Assembly: GCA_964606735.1 (NCBI GenBank)
Contig: CAZSHI010000008.1
Coordinates: 1-64,000 of the forward strand
Reading direction: 5' to 3'
Source of the DNA: UBA5109 sp964606735
GTDB lineage: Bacteria > Pseudomonadota > Gammaproteobacteria > Pseudomonadales > Pseudohongiellaceae
DNA length: 64,000 nucleotides
A program made the translations under genes and the position numbers. The notes beneath the pieces were generated by a model. The model saw only the letters and a list, made by a program, of their open reading frames with translations, searched no databases and was not told the DNA's origin. Of the stretch, positions 26,152 to 34,491 are shown one piece after another; positions within the stretch are counted from its first letter, which is position 1, and every line of letters starts with the position of its first letter.

Positions 26152-26681
26152 AAAAGTATCTCTTACTTGTTTTGCTGCTTATCACAAGTGCAGTGTTACT
26201 TTCCTGCAGTTCACAGAAGCTGGATGCATACAGTGGGACACGACCTGAACTTGATTTGAAACGTTTTTTTGATGGGCAGTTGCGTGCCTATGGCATGCTG
26301 CAGAATCGATCCGGTGAAATGACGAGACGTTTTACGGCGACCATAGATGCCAGTTGGCAGGGTGAGACAGGCTTACTGGAAGAAGAATTCGCTTTTGATG
26401 ATGGTGAAGTTCAGTATCGCACCTGGCATCTGACAGATCTCGGGAATGGGTATTATTCAGGAACAGCCGGGGATGTTGTTGGCGAGGCGGCAGGTTCCAT
26501 TGTAGGCTCTGTTTTTCAATGGCAGTACCTGTTGGAAGTTCCCTATAGAGACAGCAGCATTACAGTAGCTCTGGATGACTGGCTATATCTGATCGATGAA
26601 GATCATCTCATCAACAAAACCGAGCTGCGTAAATTTGGATTCAAGGTTGGGGAATTGACGCTTTTGATTGAGAAATTATGA
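26148..26681 (+). CDS. DUF3833-family lipoprotein
   Basis: A 177-residue protein with a lipobox (VLLSC, Cys 20). Family core: LDLKRFFDGQLRAYGMLQNRSGE then FTATIDASW, and EFAFDDGEVQYRTWHL. A beta-rich lipocalin-like envelope protein. ATGA overlap with the preceding gene. Ends 2 bases before the convergent RimB-RimK gene. Confidence 0.88.
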   Translation: MKKYLLLVLLLITSAVLLSCSSQKLDAYSGTRPELDLKRFFDGQLRAYGMLQNRSGEMTRRFTATIDASWQGETGLLEEEFAFDDGEVQYRTWHLTDLGNGYYSGTAGDVVGEAAGSIVGSVFQWQYLLEVPYRDSSITVALDDWLYLIDEDHLINKTELRKFGFKVGELTLLIEKL

Positions 26682-26683
26682 GA

Positions 26684-28069
26684 TTATTTTATATCACGTT
26701 TCCAGCCAACTTTTTTCTCAATTGAGCTGATCATCAAGCCGGCGATGTCTTTGCCGGTAGCCGATTCAATACCTTCCAGCCCCGGAGAAGAGTTGATTTC
26801 CAGCAGAAGAGGGCCGCGTTCAGAGCGGATGATATCGACGCCGGCCACTTTCAGTCCCATGGTCTTGGCGGCTTTGATGGCCAGTTTTTTCTCTTCAGCA
26901 CTGACTTTAACGATGCTGGCGCTACCGCCGCGATGCAGGTTGGCCCTGAACTCGCCGGGTGCCGCCGTACGCTCGATCGAGGCATGGACTTTGCCGTCGA
27001 TGACAAAGCAACGTAAATCCTTACCCTGAGCCTCACGGATAAACTCCTGAACCAGCAGGTTGGCACGCAGCGACTTAATGGCATTGATGACACTTTCGGC
27101 CGCTTTGCGGGTTTCTGCCAGTACCACACCTCGCCCCTGGGTGCCTTCCAGCAATTTGACGATGAGCGGTGCACCGCCTACCATTTCAATCAGGTCATTG
27201 GTGTCGATAGGGGAATTGGCAAAGCCGGTAGTCGGGATGTCCAGGCCCATGCCCTGCAGTAACTGCAGTGAATAAAGCTTGTCCCTGGAATAGGTAATGG
27301 CATCGGCAGAGTTCAGGGTGAATACATTCATGCTTTCAAAATGCCGTGTCAGTGCACAGCCGTAGAAGGTCAGGCTTGGACGGATGCGGGGGATTACCGC
27401 ATCCAGGTCATTGATGATGCGACCACCCCGGTAGTGAACTTCGGGTAATTCGGCATCAAGTTTCATATAGCATTGCTTGATGTTCAGAAATACCATTTCA
27501 TGGCCGCGCTCACGGCCGGCTTCCATCAGTCGCCGATTGCTGTAAAGGTCTGGATTGCTCGCCAGCAAACCGATTTTCAGGCCATCGTTGGGTTCTTCAA
27601 TGATGCCATAGAGTTCCGAGATTTCCTGAAAGCTTTTTTCACCCAGACAAAAACTGCTGGCCGGATCCACCAGCATACGGCCTTTCATGGCCTCGCGACC
27701 GAGCAGCATGCGGTAACCCATGGAGTCCCGGTTGTTCAGGGTAACTTCGATTTCCCAGGCATGACCACCAATCACGACGGTAGAGAGAATAACAAAACGT
27801 TTCTCGCTGCTACCGCTGGAGCTTCTGACATGCCGGCGGTCTACGATAGGCGATTCACAACGTACAGATGTTTTACGGTCATTCTGAATCGGATGTACTT
27901 CAAAACTGACCCAGGGTTCGGAATTGCGTTTAAAGGGCTGGATGTTAAAGGCATGCAGGGACGAGGTCTTGGCACCGGAGTCCACCCGCGCCTTGATGGC
28001 CGGAATATTCAGTGCCGGAAAGGAGCACCACTCCTGAGAGCCGACAATAAGTTTCTGATCTGGTGCCAT
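26684..28069 (-). CDS. RimB-RimK fusion: retropepsin-like zinc-protease domain plus ATP-grasp ligase
   Basis: 461 residues in two domains. Residues about 8-150 are the PF05618 'ATP-dependent zinc protease'/RimB domain, with the retropepsin motif VDSGAKTSSLHA. Residues about 165-455 are a RimK ATP-grasp ligase (GLLASNPDLYSNRRL, LLEGTQGRGVVL, LLLEINSSPGLEG). RimK adds glutamates to the C-terminus of ribosomal protein S6, and RimB acts on the modified tail. Many genomes keep them as separate genes. Confidence 0.9.
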   Translation of the reverse strand: MAPDQKLIVGSQEWCSFPALNIPAIKARVDSGAKTSSLHAFNIQPFKRNSEPWVSFEVHPIQNDRKTSVRCESPIVDRRHVRSSSGSSEKRFVILSTVVIGGHAWEIEVTLNNRDSMGYRMLLGREAMKGRMLVDPASSFCLGEKSFQEISELYGIIEEPNDGLKIGLLASNPDLYSNRRLMEAGRERGHEMVFLNIKQCYMKLDAELPEVHYRGGRIINDLDAVIPRIRPSLTFYGCALTRHFESMNVFTLNSADAITYSRDKLYSLQLLQGMGLDIPTTGFANSPIDTNDLIEMVGGAPLIVKLLEGTQGRGVVLAETRKAAESVINAIKSLRANLLVQEFIREAQGKDLRCFVIDGKVHASIERTAAPGEFRANLHRGGSASIVKVSAEEKKLAIKAAKTMGLKVAGVDIIRSERGPLLLEINSSPGLEGIESATGKDIAGLMISSIEKKVGWKRDIK

Positions 28070-28128
28070 GCCTTGTATATCCTGCGTGAGTGTACGAACA
28101 AAAAAAGGGGGGCTAGTATGCCTGAATT

Positions 28129-29496
28129 TTAGTTAATATCTAGCCTAATATGATGCTTGAAGAGGGGTAAATCTTCATCCTCCCGGTGGCTGGCCATGAG
28201 GATGGTCGTACGCGTTTGTGTAGCCAGATGCTGCAGGAAATAGATAAAGCGATGGCGGTTTATATTGTCCAGGCCCTGAGTAGGTTCATCACAGACCAGC
28301 AGGGTGGGTTGCTTGACCAGCGCACGGGCAATGAGTACCAGACGCTGTTCGCCATAGGACAGAGCCTTAAATGAAACCTGCATCTTGGTTTCCAGACCGA
28401 CCAGACAAAGCCAGTGTCTGGCATGTTCAACCTGATGAGGAGAAACGGCTTCATAGAGTCCGATACTGTCAAAGAAGCCACTGAGTGTGATTTCCAATGC
28501 AGAACCGGGAACACGGTGATTACGATGCAGCTCAGGGGACACAATGCCGATAAATTTTTTCAGTTGCCAGATACTTTCACCGCTGCCGCGCCGTACTCCA
28601 AGCACCGTTAAATCATTGCCGTAGCATTGCGGATGATCACCGGTTATCAGGTGTAATAAGGTCGACTTACCGGAGCCATTGGGGCCCGTTAGCAGGGCAT
28701 GTTCACCGGGGTGGATACTCAGGTTCAGACCGGAAAAAATAACACTTTCCCCGTAACTGACCCTGCCGTTTTTAAGCTCAACGAGCGGATCGGGAATATT
28801 TGTTTCCTCAAGACTTTCCGGCCAGTCGGGCAAAGCAGAGGCATCGAAATCGAGCAGAGCATGCAGGTCCTGATTCTTGAGGAGATCCGCACGCTCACCC
28901 TGGGCAATCAATTCACCTTTTTCCAGAATCGCCAGATGGCTATGCCACTCGCTGATCTCATCAAGATTGTTCAACAAGAAAATGAGCTGTGTTTCTTGCT
29001 GTTTCGACAGTTCCGCAAAAAATGCATTGAGTTCGACTTTTGACTGTTGATCCAGACTGTCATAAGGCTCATCGAGAATCAGGTAATGTGGCTTTTCCAG
29101 TATGGCTTTGGCTAGCAGTACCTTGCGACCCTCGCCGCTGCTCAATAAGCGGTAGCCACGATCCAGCAGTTTTTCGAGGCCCAGAAAACTCAAATTCGCC
29201 AAATTGTTTTCATTGGCATTTAGTAAGTCCCTGACGGTGCTGCCCGGGTCGAGGCGGTCCATGAAATCACTGTCATCATTTTTCAGTTCTTCTTCATACA
29301 GGGCCTGCTGCTGTTCAAATGAAAGCACAGCGAAGCGCCGCCCCCTGAATTCAGGCAGTTCCTGCATGGAGACAATGGCCTGTGCCAGGCGTTTTTTCCC
29401 GGAACCATTGCGACCCAGGACGGCCCAACACTGGCCAGGCTCAAGCTGCCAGAAGGGAATCGTGAGATCAAAGGCGTGATACTGCTGAAAAATCAT
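28129..29496 (-). CDS. modF: ModF-like tandem ABC ATPase
   Basis: About 455 residues with two ABC domains. Domain 1: Walker A GRNGSGKK (29-36), signature LLSSGEGRK, Walker B LILDEPYDSLD. Domain 2: Walker A GPNGSGKST, signature ALSYGEQR, Walker B LLVCDEPTQGLD. Length and layout match ModF (E. coli 490). In domain 1 the Ser/Thr after the Walker A lysine is Lys, which removes the usual Mg ligand. No membrane partner is adjacent, also typical of ModF. Start ATG 29496; a TTG lies one codon upstream. Confidence 0.82.
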   Translation of the reverse strand: MIFQQYHAFDLTIPFWQLEPGQCWAVLGRNGSGKKRLAQAIVSMQELPEFRGRRFAVLSFEQQQALYEEELKNDDSDFMDRLDPGSTVRDLLNANENNLANLSFLGLEKLLDRGYRLLSSGEGRKVLLAKAILEKPHYLILDEPYDSLDQQSKVELNAFFAELSKQQETQLIFLLNNLDEISEWHSHLAILEKGELIAQGERADLLKNQDLHALLDFDASALPDWPESLEETNIPDPLVELKNGRVSYGESVIFSGLNLSIHPGEHALLTGPNGSGKSTLLHLITGDHPQCYGNDLTVLGVRRGSGESIWQLKKFIGIVSPELHRNHRVPGSALEITLSGFFDSIGLYEAVSPHQVEHARHWLCLVGLETKMQVSFKALSYGEQRLVLIARALVKQPTLLVCDEPTQGLDNINRHRFIYFLQHLATQTRTTILMASHREDEDLPLFKHHIRLDIN

Positions 29497-29574
29497 CAAA
29501 AATCAGTGCTCAAGCTGCTGCGCCTTGACACTTTAAGCCAATTCCAAGACAATTCCCACCCTTCTGAATGTCAC

Positions 29575-29651
29575 GCACCCGTAGCTCAGCTGGATAGAGT
29601 ACCTGGCTACGAACTAGGGGGTCGCATGTTCGAATCATGCCGGGTGCGCCA
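29575..29651 (+). tRNA. tRNA-Arg(ACG)
   Basis: A 77-base cloverleaf: acceptor GCACCCG / CGGGTGC, D stem GCTC / GAGT, anticodon stem CCTGG / CTAGG with loop CTACGAA (anticodon ACG), T stem GCATG / CATGC with loop TTCGAAT, discriminator G and an encoded CCA. Followed by a terminator. Confidence 0.95.
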
Positions 29652-29670
29652 CTCAATTCGCAGTAAAATC

Positions 29671-29707
29671 AAGCAGTTACTTCACTAGCTGGAGTGCTGC
29701 TTTTTTT
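29671..29707 (+). terminator. Rho-independent terminator of tRNA-Arg
   Basis: AAGCAG (29671-29676) pairs with CTGCTT, with further pairing inside (ACTTC / GGAGT), and a run of T follows. Confidence 0.7.
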
Positions 29708-29906
29708 GTGCCTGTGAGTTGTGTAGCCAAATATGTGTTACTTGATAGTTTGGCAATTTTCGAGCTGATCTGCTCATGGTCACCATAGACCTCAAATTGG
29801 CAGGATATTTAATATGCCCCGTATAGAAGGGATAAATGATAAGTATTTTCTATCGATTCTTTGGATGTATATCAATCCAAAATCTTTTCCATAGCGTAAC
29901 AAGAGC

Positions 29907-30824
29907 ATGAAGATACTCATTACTGGTGGAACTGGATTTCTTGGGAGCAGCCTCATTAAGCGTTACCCAGATTATCAGTACACTATTTTGACTAGAGATA
30001 TAAACCGGGCAAAAAATTTTCTCGGTGATGCACATAGTTATGTCACAAAAATCTCTGATATTTCACCTGACATAAAATTTGATGTGATTGTAAATTTTGC
30101 AGGTGAACCAATTGCAGAAAAAAGGTGGACCAAACGTCATAAAAAGGAGCTGCAAGACAGTCGATGGAATACTACCCAGGAGCTAGTGGACTGGATCAAG
30201 GCGGCAAGGCATAAACCTGACTGTTTTTTGAGTGGTTCAGCAATTGGGTTTTATGGTACCTCTGAATCAGAAATATTTACGGAAAATAATAGCCCCATTA
30301 TTGAAGATTTCAGCTCTCATTTATGTCGAAAATGGGAAAAAATTGCCTTGAGCGTTAGTGATATAACAAGGCTTGTTTTACTCAGAACAGGTATCGTGCT
30401 GGCACCGCATGGGGGCGCTTTAAAAAAGATGATGCTGCCTTTCAAATTTGGACTGGGTGGTAAATTCGGTTCAGGGGACCAATGGATGTCCTGGATACAT
30501 ATTGATGATTACTTCGAAGCTATCAGTCTATTCATCAAAGATGAAACTTGTCATGGCCCTTATAATTTAACCGCACCCAATCCGGTTAAAAATTCAGAAT
30601 TCACCAGATTATTTGCTGATTCACTCCATAAACCAGCTTTTATGTCTGCCCCTTCTTTTATTTTGAAATTAGCACTTGGAGAAGCAGCTATCTTGATTCT
30701 TGACGGGCAAAAAGTTATCCCTCAAAAACTTACGACAGATAAGTTCAATTTTAAATTCGAAAACTTAAGCGATGCTATAAATGATCTGGTTAATTGGGAT
30801 TATGAAAAAAGAATACATGCATAA
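29907..30824 (+). CDS. TIGR01777-family epimerase/SDR oxidoreductase
   Basis: A 305-residue extended short-chain dehydrogenase. NAD-binding loop TGGTGFLGSSL (7-17); family blocks VNFAGEPIAEKRWT and SGSAIGFYG; C-terminal DUF1731 region (LGEAAILILDGQKVIPQKL). Substrate unknown. First of three AT-rich genes with lipocalin and TIGR02450, a set often found beside photolyase in marine gammaproteobacteria. Base composition is lower in GC than the ModF gene upstream. Confidence 0.9.
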   Translation: MKILITGGTGFLGSSLIKRYPDYQYTILTRDINRAKNFLGDAHSYVTKISDISPDIKFDVIVNFAGEPIAEKRWTKRHKKELQDSRWNTTQELVDWIKAARHKPDCFLSGSAIGFYGTSESEIFTENNSPIIEDFSSHLCRKWEKIALSVSDITRLVLLRTGIVLAPHGGALKKMMLPFKFGLGGKFGSGDQWMSWIHIDDYFEAISLFIKDETCHGPYNLTAPNPVKNSEFTRLFADSLHKPAFMSAPSFILKLALGEAAILILDGQKVIPQKLTTDKFNFKFENLSDAINDLVNWDYEKRIHA

Positions 30825-31362
30825 ACAGCATATAAAGCTACTGAAAGCGAGCTTGTTGTCTCTGGTTTTTACACTGAATGCTTGTGTAGGCGTTCCCGAT
30901 GGGATATCTCCGGTGAGCAATTTTGATATAAATTCTTACCTAGGAACCTGGTATGAAATTGCCAGACTGGATAACAGGTTTGAAGAAGGAATGTCTCAAG
31001 TCACTGCAAATTACAGCCTGAATTCAGATGGTTCAATTCGTGTCACTAATAGAGGGTTTATTAATGAATATCAATCCTGGGATGAGGCAATAGGGAAAGC
31101 CGTATTTGCGGATAGTGATGATCTTGGGCATTTAAAAGTTTCTTTTTTTGGTCCTTTCTATGCATCCTATGTGGTTTTCAATTTGTCTCCTGACTATAAG
31201 CACAGTTATGTTACCAGTAACGATAGGGATTATTTATGGTTTCTCTCAAGAACCCCTGAAGTTGATGAAGCGTCCAAAACAGAGTTTATTAATCAGGCAA
31301 GAGACTTAGGTTTTTCTTATCAGGATATTCTTTGGATAGATCAATCAATGAACATAGAGTGA
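30802..31362 (+). CDS. Outer-membrane lipocalin (Blc-like lipoprotein)
   Basis: About 186 residues from ATG 30802 (overlapping the SDR end; 30781 and 30817 are other starts). Lipobox LNAC. The lipocalin first-strand motif is SYLGTWYEIARLDNRFE, with later blocks VTANYSLNSDGSIRVTNRG and LGHLKVSFFGPF. Relatives bind lysophospholipids or fatty acids at the outer membrane. Coupled to the SDR gene. Confidence 0.9.
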   Translation: MKKEYMHKQHIKLLKASLLSLVFTLNACVGVPDGISPVSNFDINSYLGTWYEIARLDNRFEEGMSQVTANYSLNSDGSIRVTNRGFINEYQSWDEAIGKAVFADSDDLGHLKVSFFGPFYASYVVFNLSPDYKHSYVTSNDRDYLWFLSRTPEVDEASKTEFINQARDLGFSYQDILWIDQSMNIE

Positions 31363-31371
31363 AATTCTATC

Positions 31372-31605
31372 TTGAATATAATAAATCCTAAAAAGCTACT
31401 AAACAGCAAGTGGACAGCAATAAATCCAATTAATAATGAAAAACACTTTATAGTTACTGACGTTGTATATGACGATAATGATTTAGTGCTTAGCTGTGTC
31501 CTAGAGGCTATTCTTACCGGTAATCAAAGTGAAATTGATTGGACCAAATTAAAAGATTCCCAGGCATGGCAGCAAGGTTGGCAACACATTTCTGGTAGCA
31601 GATGA
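31372..31605 (+). CDS. TIGR02450-family Trp-rich small protein
   Basis: 77 residues from TTG 31372; no upstream ATG is in frame. Family core: INPKKLLNSKWTAINPINNEKHF and the Trp-spaced C-terminus WTKLKDSQAWQQGWQ. Cytoplasmic, function unknown; commonly near photolyase/cryptochrome genes. Nine bases after the lipocalin stop. Confidence 0.85.
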   Translation: MNIINPKKLLNSKWTAINPINNEKHFIVTDVVYDDNDLVLSCVLEAILTGNQSEIDWTKLKDSQAWQQGWQHISGSR

Positions 31606-31821
31606 TTTCTTGGCCAAACTAGAGACAGGCTTTGTTTGTTCAACAATTGCTATGGCTTTTTCAGCTTGAGTCCATATATTACAAGTGCTACCCAAGGCAG
31701 TTTCTCTGCCACATAATCGTTTTTGCAATATGCCTTTTTTGTGCTGTAAGAAACTATTAAAAATTGTACTATTTCATCATTATTTCACCTGAAAACAATC
31801 AATCTGCTTATTGAATCAATC

Positions 31822-32493
31822 ATGATGTCTTTTAAACAATATTTGTTATTACTGGTTTTGCTGTTTCCAGCCACTCATGCTGTTCCCCAAATCATGGATT
31901 TTCCCTTCGTAGATGAGGCGCTGCAGGATGATGAATTCATGCGTTTCCGCTCCAAATTTATAGAAGCCGTGGAAAATAATGACCTGACATTCATCCTCGA
32001 AAACACGACGGATGATGTGTTGAATGGCTTTGGGGGGTCCGGTGGCAAAGAGGAAATGCAAAGCATGTGGCAAGAAATACAACCTGACCTGCTCAATGTA
32101 TTGAATAAAGGCGGCCATTTTAGTGATGATTCAAGCCTGGCTGACGGAATGGAAGCCGAATTTATCGCGCCCTATACCTATGCCCTCAATATGAATAATT
32201 TTGCCGAGGAAATTGAGTGGATTGGTATCATCACTGAAGATTCTGCTGCAGTCTTCACCGAGCCCGGAGCGCTGCTTTTAACACGCTTGGGAAGAGTGCT
32301 CGTTTGGGTCAATGACTGGTATCCGCCTGTTAATCCGGATCTGATGAATCCTGAGTGGGTGGAACTGGAACTTGCCAATGGTGATCGAGGCTATGTTGCT
32401 GCCACGCAGATATACAGCCCAGTTGATTTTCGCTGCTTCTTCGAAAAAGTGAATGGCCGCTGGTTTTATGCCGGTTGGGCTGCAGGCGTCTAG
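31822..32493 (+). CDS. Secreted protein with C-terminal SH3-like domain
   Basis: A 223-residue protein with a signal peptide to about THAVPQ. Residues about 30-125 are an acidic helical domain (FRSKFIEAVENND, NGFGGSGGKEEMQSMW). The C-terminal part (VWVNDWYPPVNPDLMNPEWVELEL, DRGYVAATQIY) looks like a bacterial SH3 domain, which often binds peptidoglycan. Exact family not recognised. Its stop is 4 bases before the MFS remnant. Confidence 0.6.
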   Translation: MMSFKQYLLLLVLLFPATHAVPQIMDFPFVDEALQDDEFMRFRSKFIEAVENNDLTFILENTTDDVLNGFGGSGGKEEMQSMWQEIQPDLLNVLNKGGHFSDDSSLADGMEAEFIAPYTYALNMNNFAEEIEWIGIITEDSAAVFTEPGALLLTRLGRVLVWVNDWYPPVNPDLMNPEWVELELANGDRGYVAATQIYSPVDFRCFFEKVNGRWFYAGWAAGV

Positions 32494-32497
32494 CAGC

Positions 32498-32620
32498 TTA
32501 GTTTTGCTCAGGTTCGATTTCATCGGCCCTGTGAAACACGGCTTCGCCAGTCCACAGTGCTTCCATCTCCTCCAGGGTTTGACCCTTGGTTTCCGGTACC
32601 AGCTTCCAGACAAAACTTGT
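32498..32620 (-). pseudogene. Remnant of an MFS sugar transporter C-terminus
   Basis: The minus strand encodes FVWKLVPETKGQTLEEME then ALWTGEAVFHRADEIEP and a stop. V-P-E-T-K-G-x-T-L-E-E-M-E is the hallmark C-terminal end of MFS sugar porters. An in-frame stop lies directly upstream, and no transmembrane portion remains. It is about 41 codons of a gene normally near 450. Confidence 0.7.
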
Positions 32621-32862
32621 TCAACCAAGCGCAGCCTTTTCATATCAGAAATCCGGTCTTGAACCCTTGCCGTTGTGATTAAAGCTGATTGGTACTGTTA
32701 ATAACAGCCAATTTTCACTAAAATTTGCCGCGATTTATAGTCGATGTACAAAACCTGATACAAATCCTGCGCTTTTCCTGCTGAAAAGTGAGGCATGAAC
32801 CTGATTTATGTCATTCCTCAGAATGATGCGCGGGTGCTTATTAATCAAGAAATGGCATATAA

Positions 32863-34167
32863 ATGAAATCCAGCAATCATCAAGAATTACCCGTCCTTAT
32901 CGCAGGAGGTGGAATCGGTGGCTTGGCTGTCGCACTGACACTCCACCAGATCGGCGTCCCCTGTCTTGTCTTCGAAGCGGTCAAGGAACTGAAACCCCTG
33001 GGTCTGGGTATCAACCTCCAGCCCAATGCAGTCAGGGAACTGTATGACCTGGGCATCACTCAGGAGGAGCTGGACAGTATCGGCGTGCAAACCAGGGAAT
33101 GGGCTCTGGTTGGTCTCAACGGCAAGGATGTGTATTCCGAACCCAGAGGTATTGCCGCGGGTTACAAGTGGCCACAATATTCCGTGCACCGTGGTGGGCT
33201 GCAGATGCTGCTTTATCGTAAGGTGCTCGAGCGTATGGGGGAAGATGCCATGCGAACAGGTCATCGTGTTATAGCCTATGCCAATGAAGTCGATTCTGTT
33301 ACAGCCACCATCAGCACCAGTGAGGGTGATGAATTACAGGTCAAGGGATCCTTGTTGATCGCTGCGGATGGCATTCATTCTGCACTTCGACAGCAGTTTT
33401 ACCCGAATCAGGGTCCGGTGAACTGGGGTGGAGCAATTATGTGGCGTGGCACCACGCCAGGTGTGCCGATCAGAACCGGTGCTTCTTTCGTCGGACTCGG
33501 CACCCATCATCATCGGGTGGTTTTTTACCCGATATCTGCACCGGATCCAAAAAGTGGACTGGCAACCATCAACTGGATTGCCGAGATCACGGTGGATAAT
33601 TCCGATGGCTGGAAAGATGATAACTGGAATAAAAAAGTGGCCACTGAAGATTTCATCCATCACTTTGAAAATTGGGACTATGACTGGATCAATATTCCAG
33701 AGATGCTTGCCGGTGCTGACGTCGTTTACGAATACCCGATGATTGATCGTGACCCGGTGCCCAGTTGGGTTGATGGCCATGTTGCCTTGCTTGGAGATGC
33801 CGCTCATGCAATGTATCCCACCGGATCAAATGGTGCTACCCAGGCGATAATTGATTCCCGGGTGCTCGGTGTTGCGATGCTGGCGTGTGGTGTCAACAAA
33901 GCTGCTCTGGATAAATATAACGATATCCTGTGCAAGGATATTTCAGCCGTTATTCTGCGTAACCGTGGTGCAGGGCCATTTGTCCTGCTGAATGAGCTGG
34001 ATGATCGATGCGGTGGCGTGTTCGAGGATATTGAGGCAGTATTTCCAAGTGTGGAACGCGAAGAGTTAATGAGTAATTATAAAGCGGCTGCCGGTTATGC
34101 TATGGAAAAACTCAATGCAGCACCGCCCACTATCGAAGCTAATGCCAAAGTCACTGAGAAGAATTAG
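32863..34167 (+). CDS. FAD-dependent monooxygenase (PhzS-like, group A)
   Basis: A 434-residue flavoprotein hydroxylase. The FAD Rossmann motif GGGIGG lies at 15-20. The family block LKPLGLGINLQPNAVREL and the second FAD motif GDAAHAMYPTGSNGATQ (about 310-326) are present. The N-terminal match to 5-methylphenazine-1-carboxylate monooxygenase PhzS is notable, but this fold serves many aromatic hydroxylations. Two bases separate it from the Dabb gene, so the pair is probably co-transcribed. Confidence 0.88.
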   Translation: MKSSNHQELPVLIAGGGIGGLAVALTLHQIGVPCLVFEAVKELKPLGLGINLQPNAVRELYDLGITQEELDSIGVQTREWALVGLNGKDVYSEPRGIAAGYKWPQYSVHRGGLQMLLYRKVLERMGEDAMRTGHRVIAYANEVDSVTATISTSEGDELQVKGSLLIAADGIHSALRQQFYPNQGPVNWGGAIMWRGTTPGVPIRTGASFVGLGTHHHRVVFYPISAPDPKSGLATINWIAEITVDNSDGWKDDNWNKKVATEDFIHHFENWDYDWINIPEMLAGADVVYEYPMIDRDPVPSWVDGHVALLGDAAHAMYPTGSNGATQAIIDSRVLGVAMLACGVNKAALDKYNDILCKDISAVILRNRGAGPFVLLNELDDRCGGVFEDIEAVFPSVEREELMSNYKAAAGYAMEKLNAAPPTIEANAKVTEKN

Positions 34168-34169
34168 CC

Positions 34170-34469
34170 ATGCTGCAACATTATGTGTTTATCAAGTATC
34201 AGGAAACTGTTTCAAGCGAACATGTCGACGCTTTTTGTGAAAAAATGCTGGCATTGAAACAGCTGATTCCGGAAATCAAACGTATGGAGATCGGTCAGGA
34301 TATTCTGCAGGATGGCCGAAGCTGGGATCTCATCCTGATCATGGAATTTGAATCTTTGGAGACATTGCGGGCTTATCAAACACATCAGGAACATCAGTCC
34401 CTGATGCAATTCAACAATCCATTTGTTGCCCAGGTTGGTTCGGTGGACTTCGAAAAACCCTTGAGTTGA
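34170..34469 (+). CDS. Dabb (stress-responsive A/B-barrel) domain protein
   Basis: 99 residues. Opening LQHYVFIKYQETVSSEHVDAF and later LILIMEFESLETLRAYQTHQEHQ fit the dimeric alpha/beta-barrel family, which includes small polyketide or aromatic cyclases and monooxygenases. It probably acts with the flavin monooxygenase directly upstream. Converges on cassette copy 2. Confidence 0.85.
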   Translation: MLQHYVFIKYQETVSSEHVDAFCEKMLALKQLIPEIKRMEIGQDILQDGRSWDLILIMEFESLETLRAYQTHQEHQSLMQFNNPFVAQVGSVDFEKPLS

Positions 34470-34491
34470 TTAGCAATGTCTTGCTGGAAAA

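Noticed and set aside
29575..31821. AT-rich genes after tRNA-Arg as an island inserted at that tRNA
   Set aside because: I found no second copy of the tRNA 3' end downstream and no integrase; the AT shift alone is not enough.
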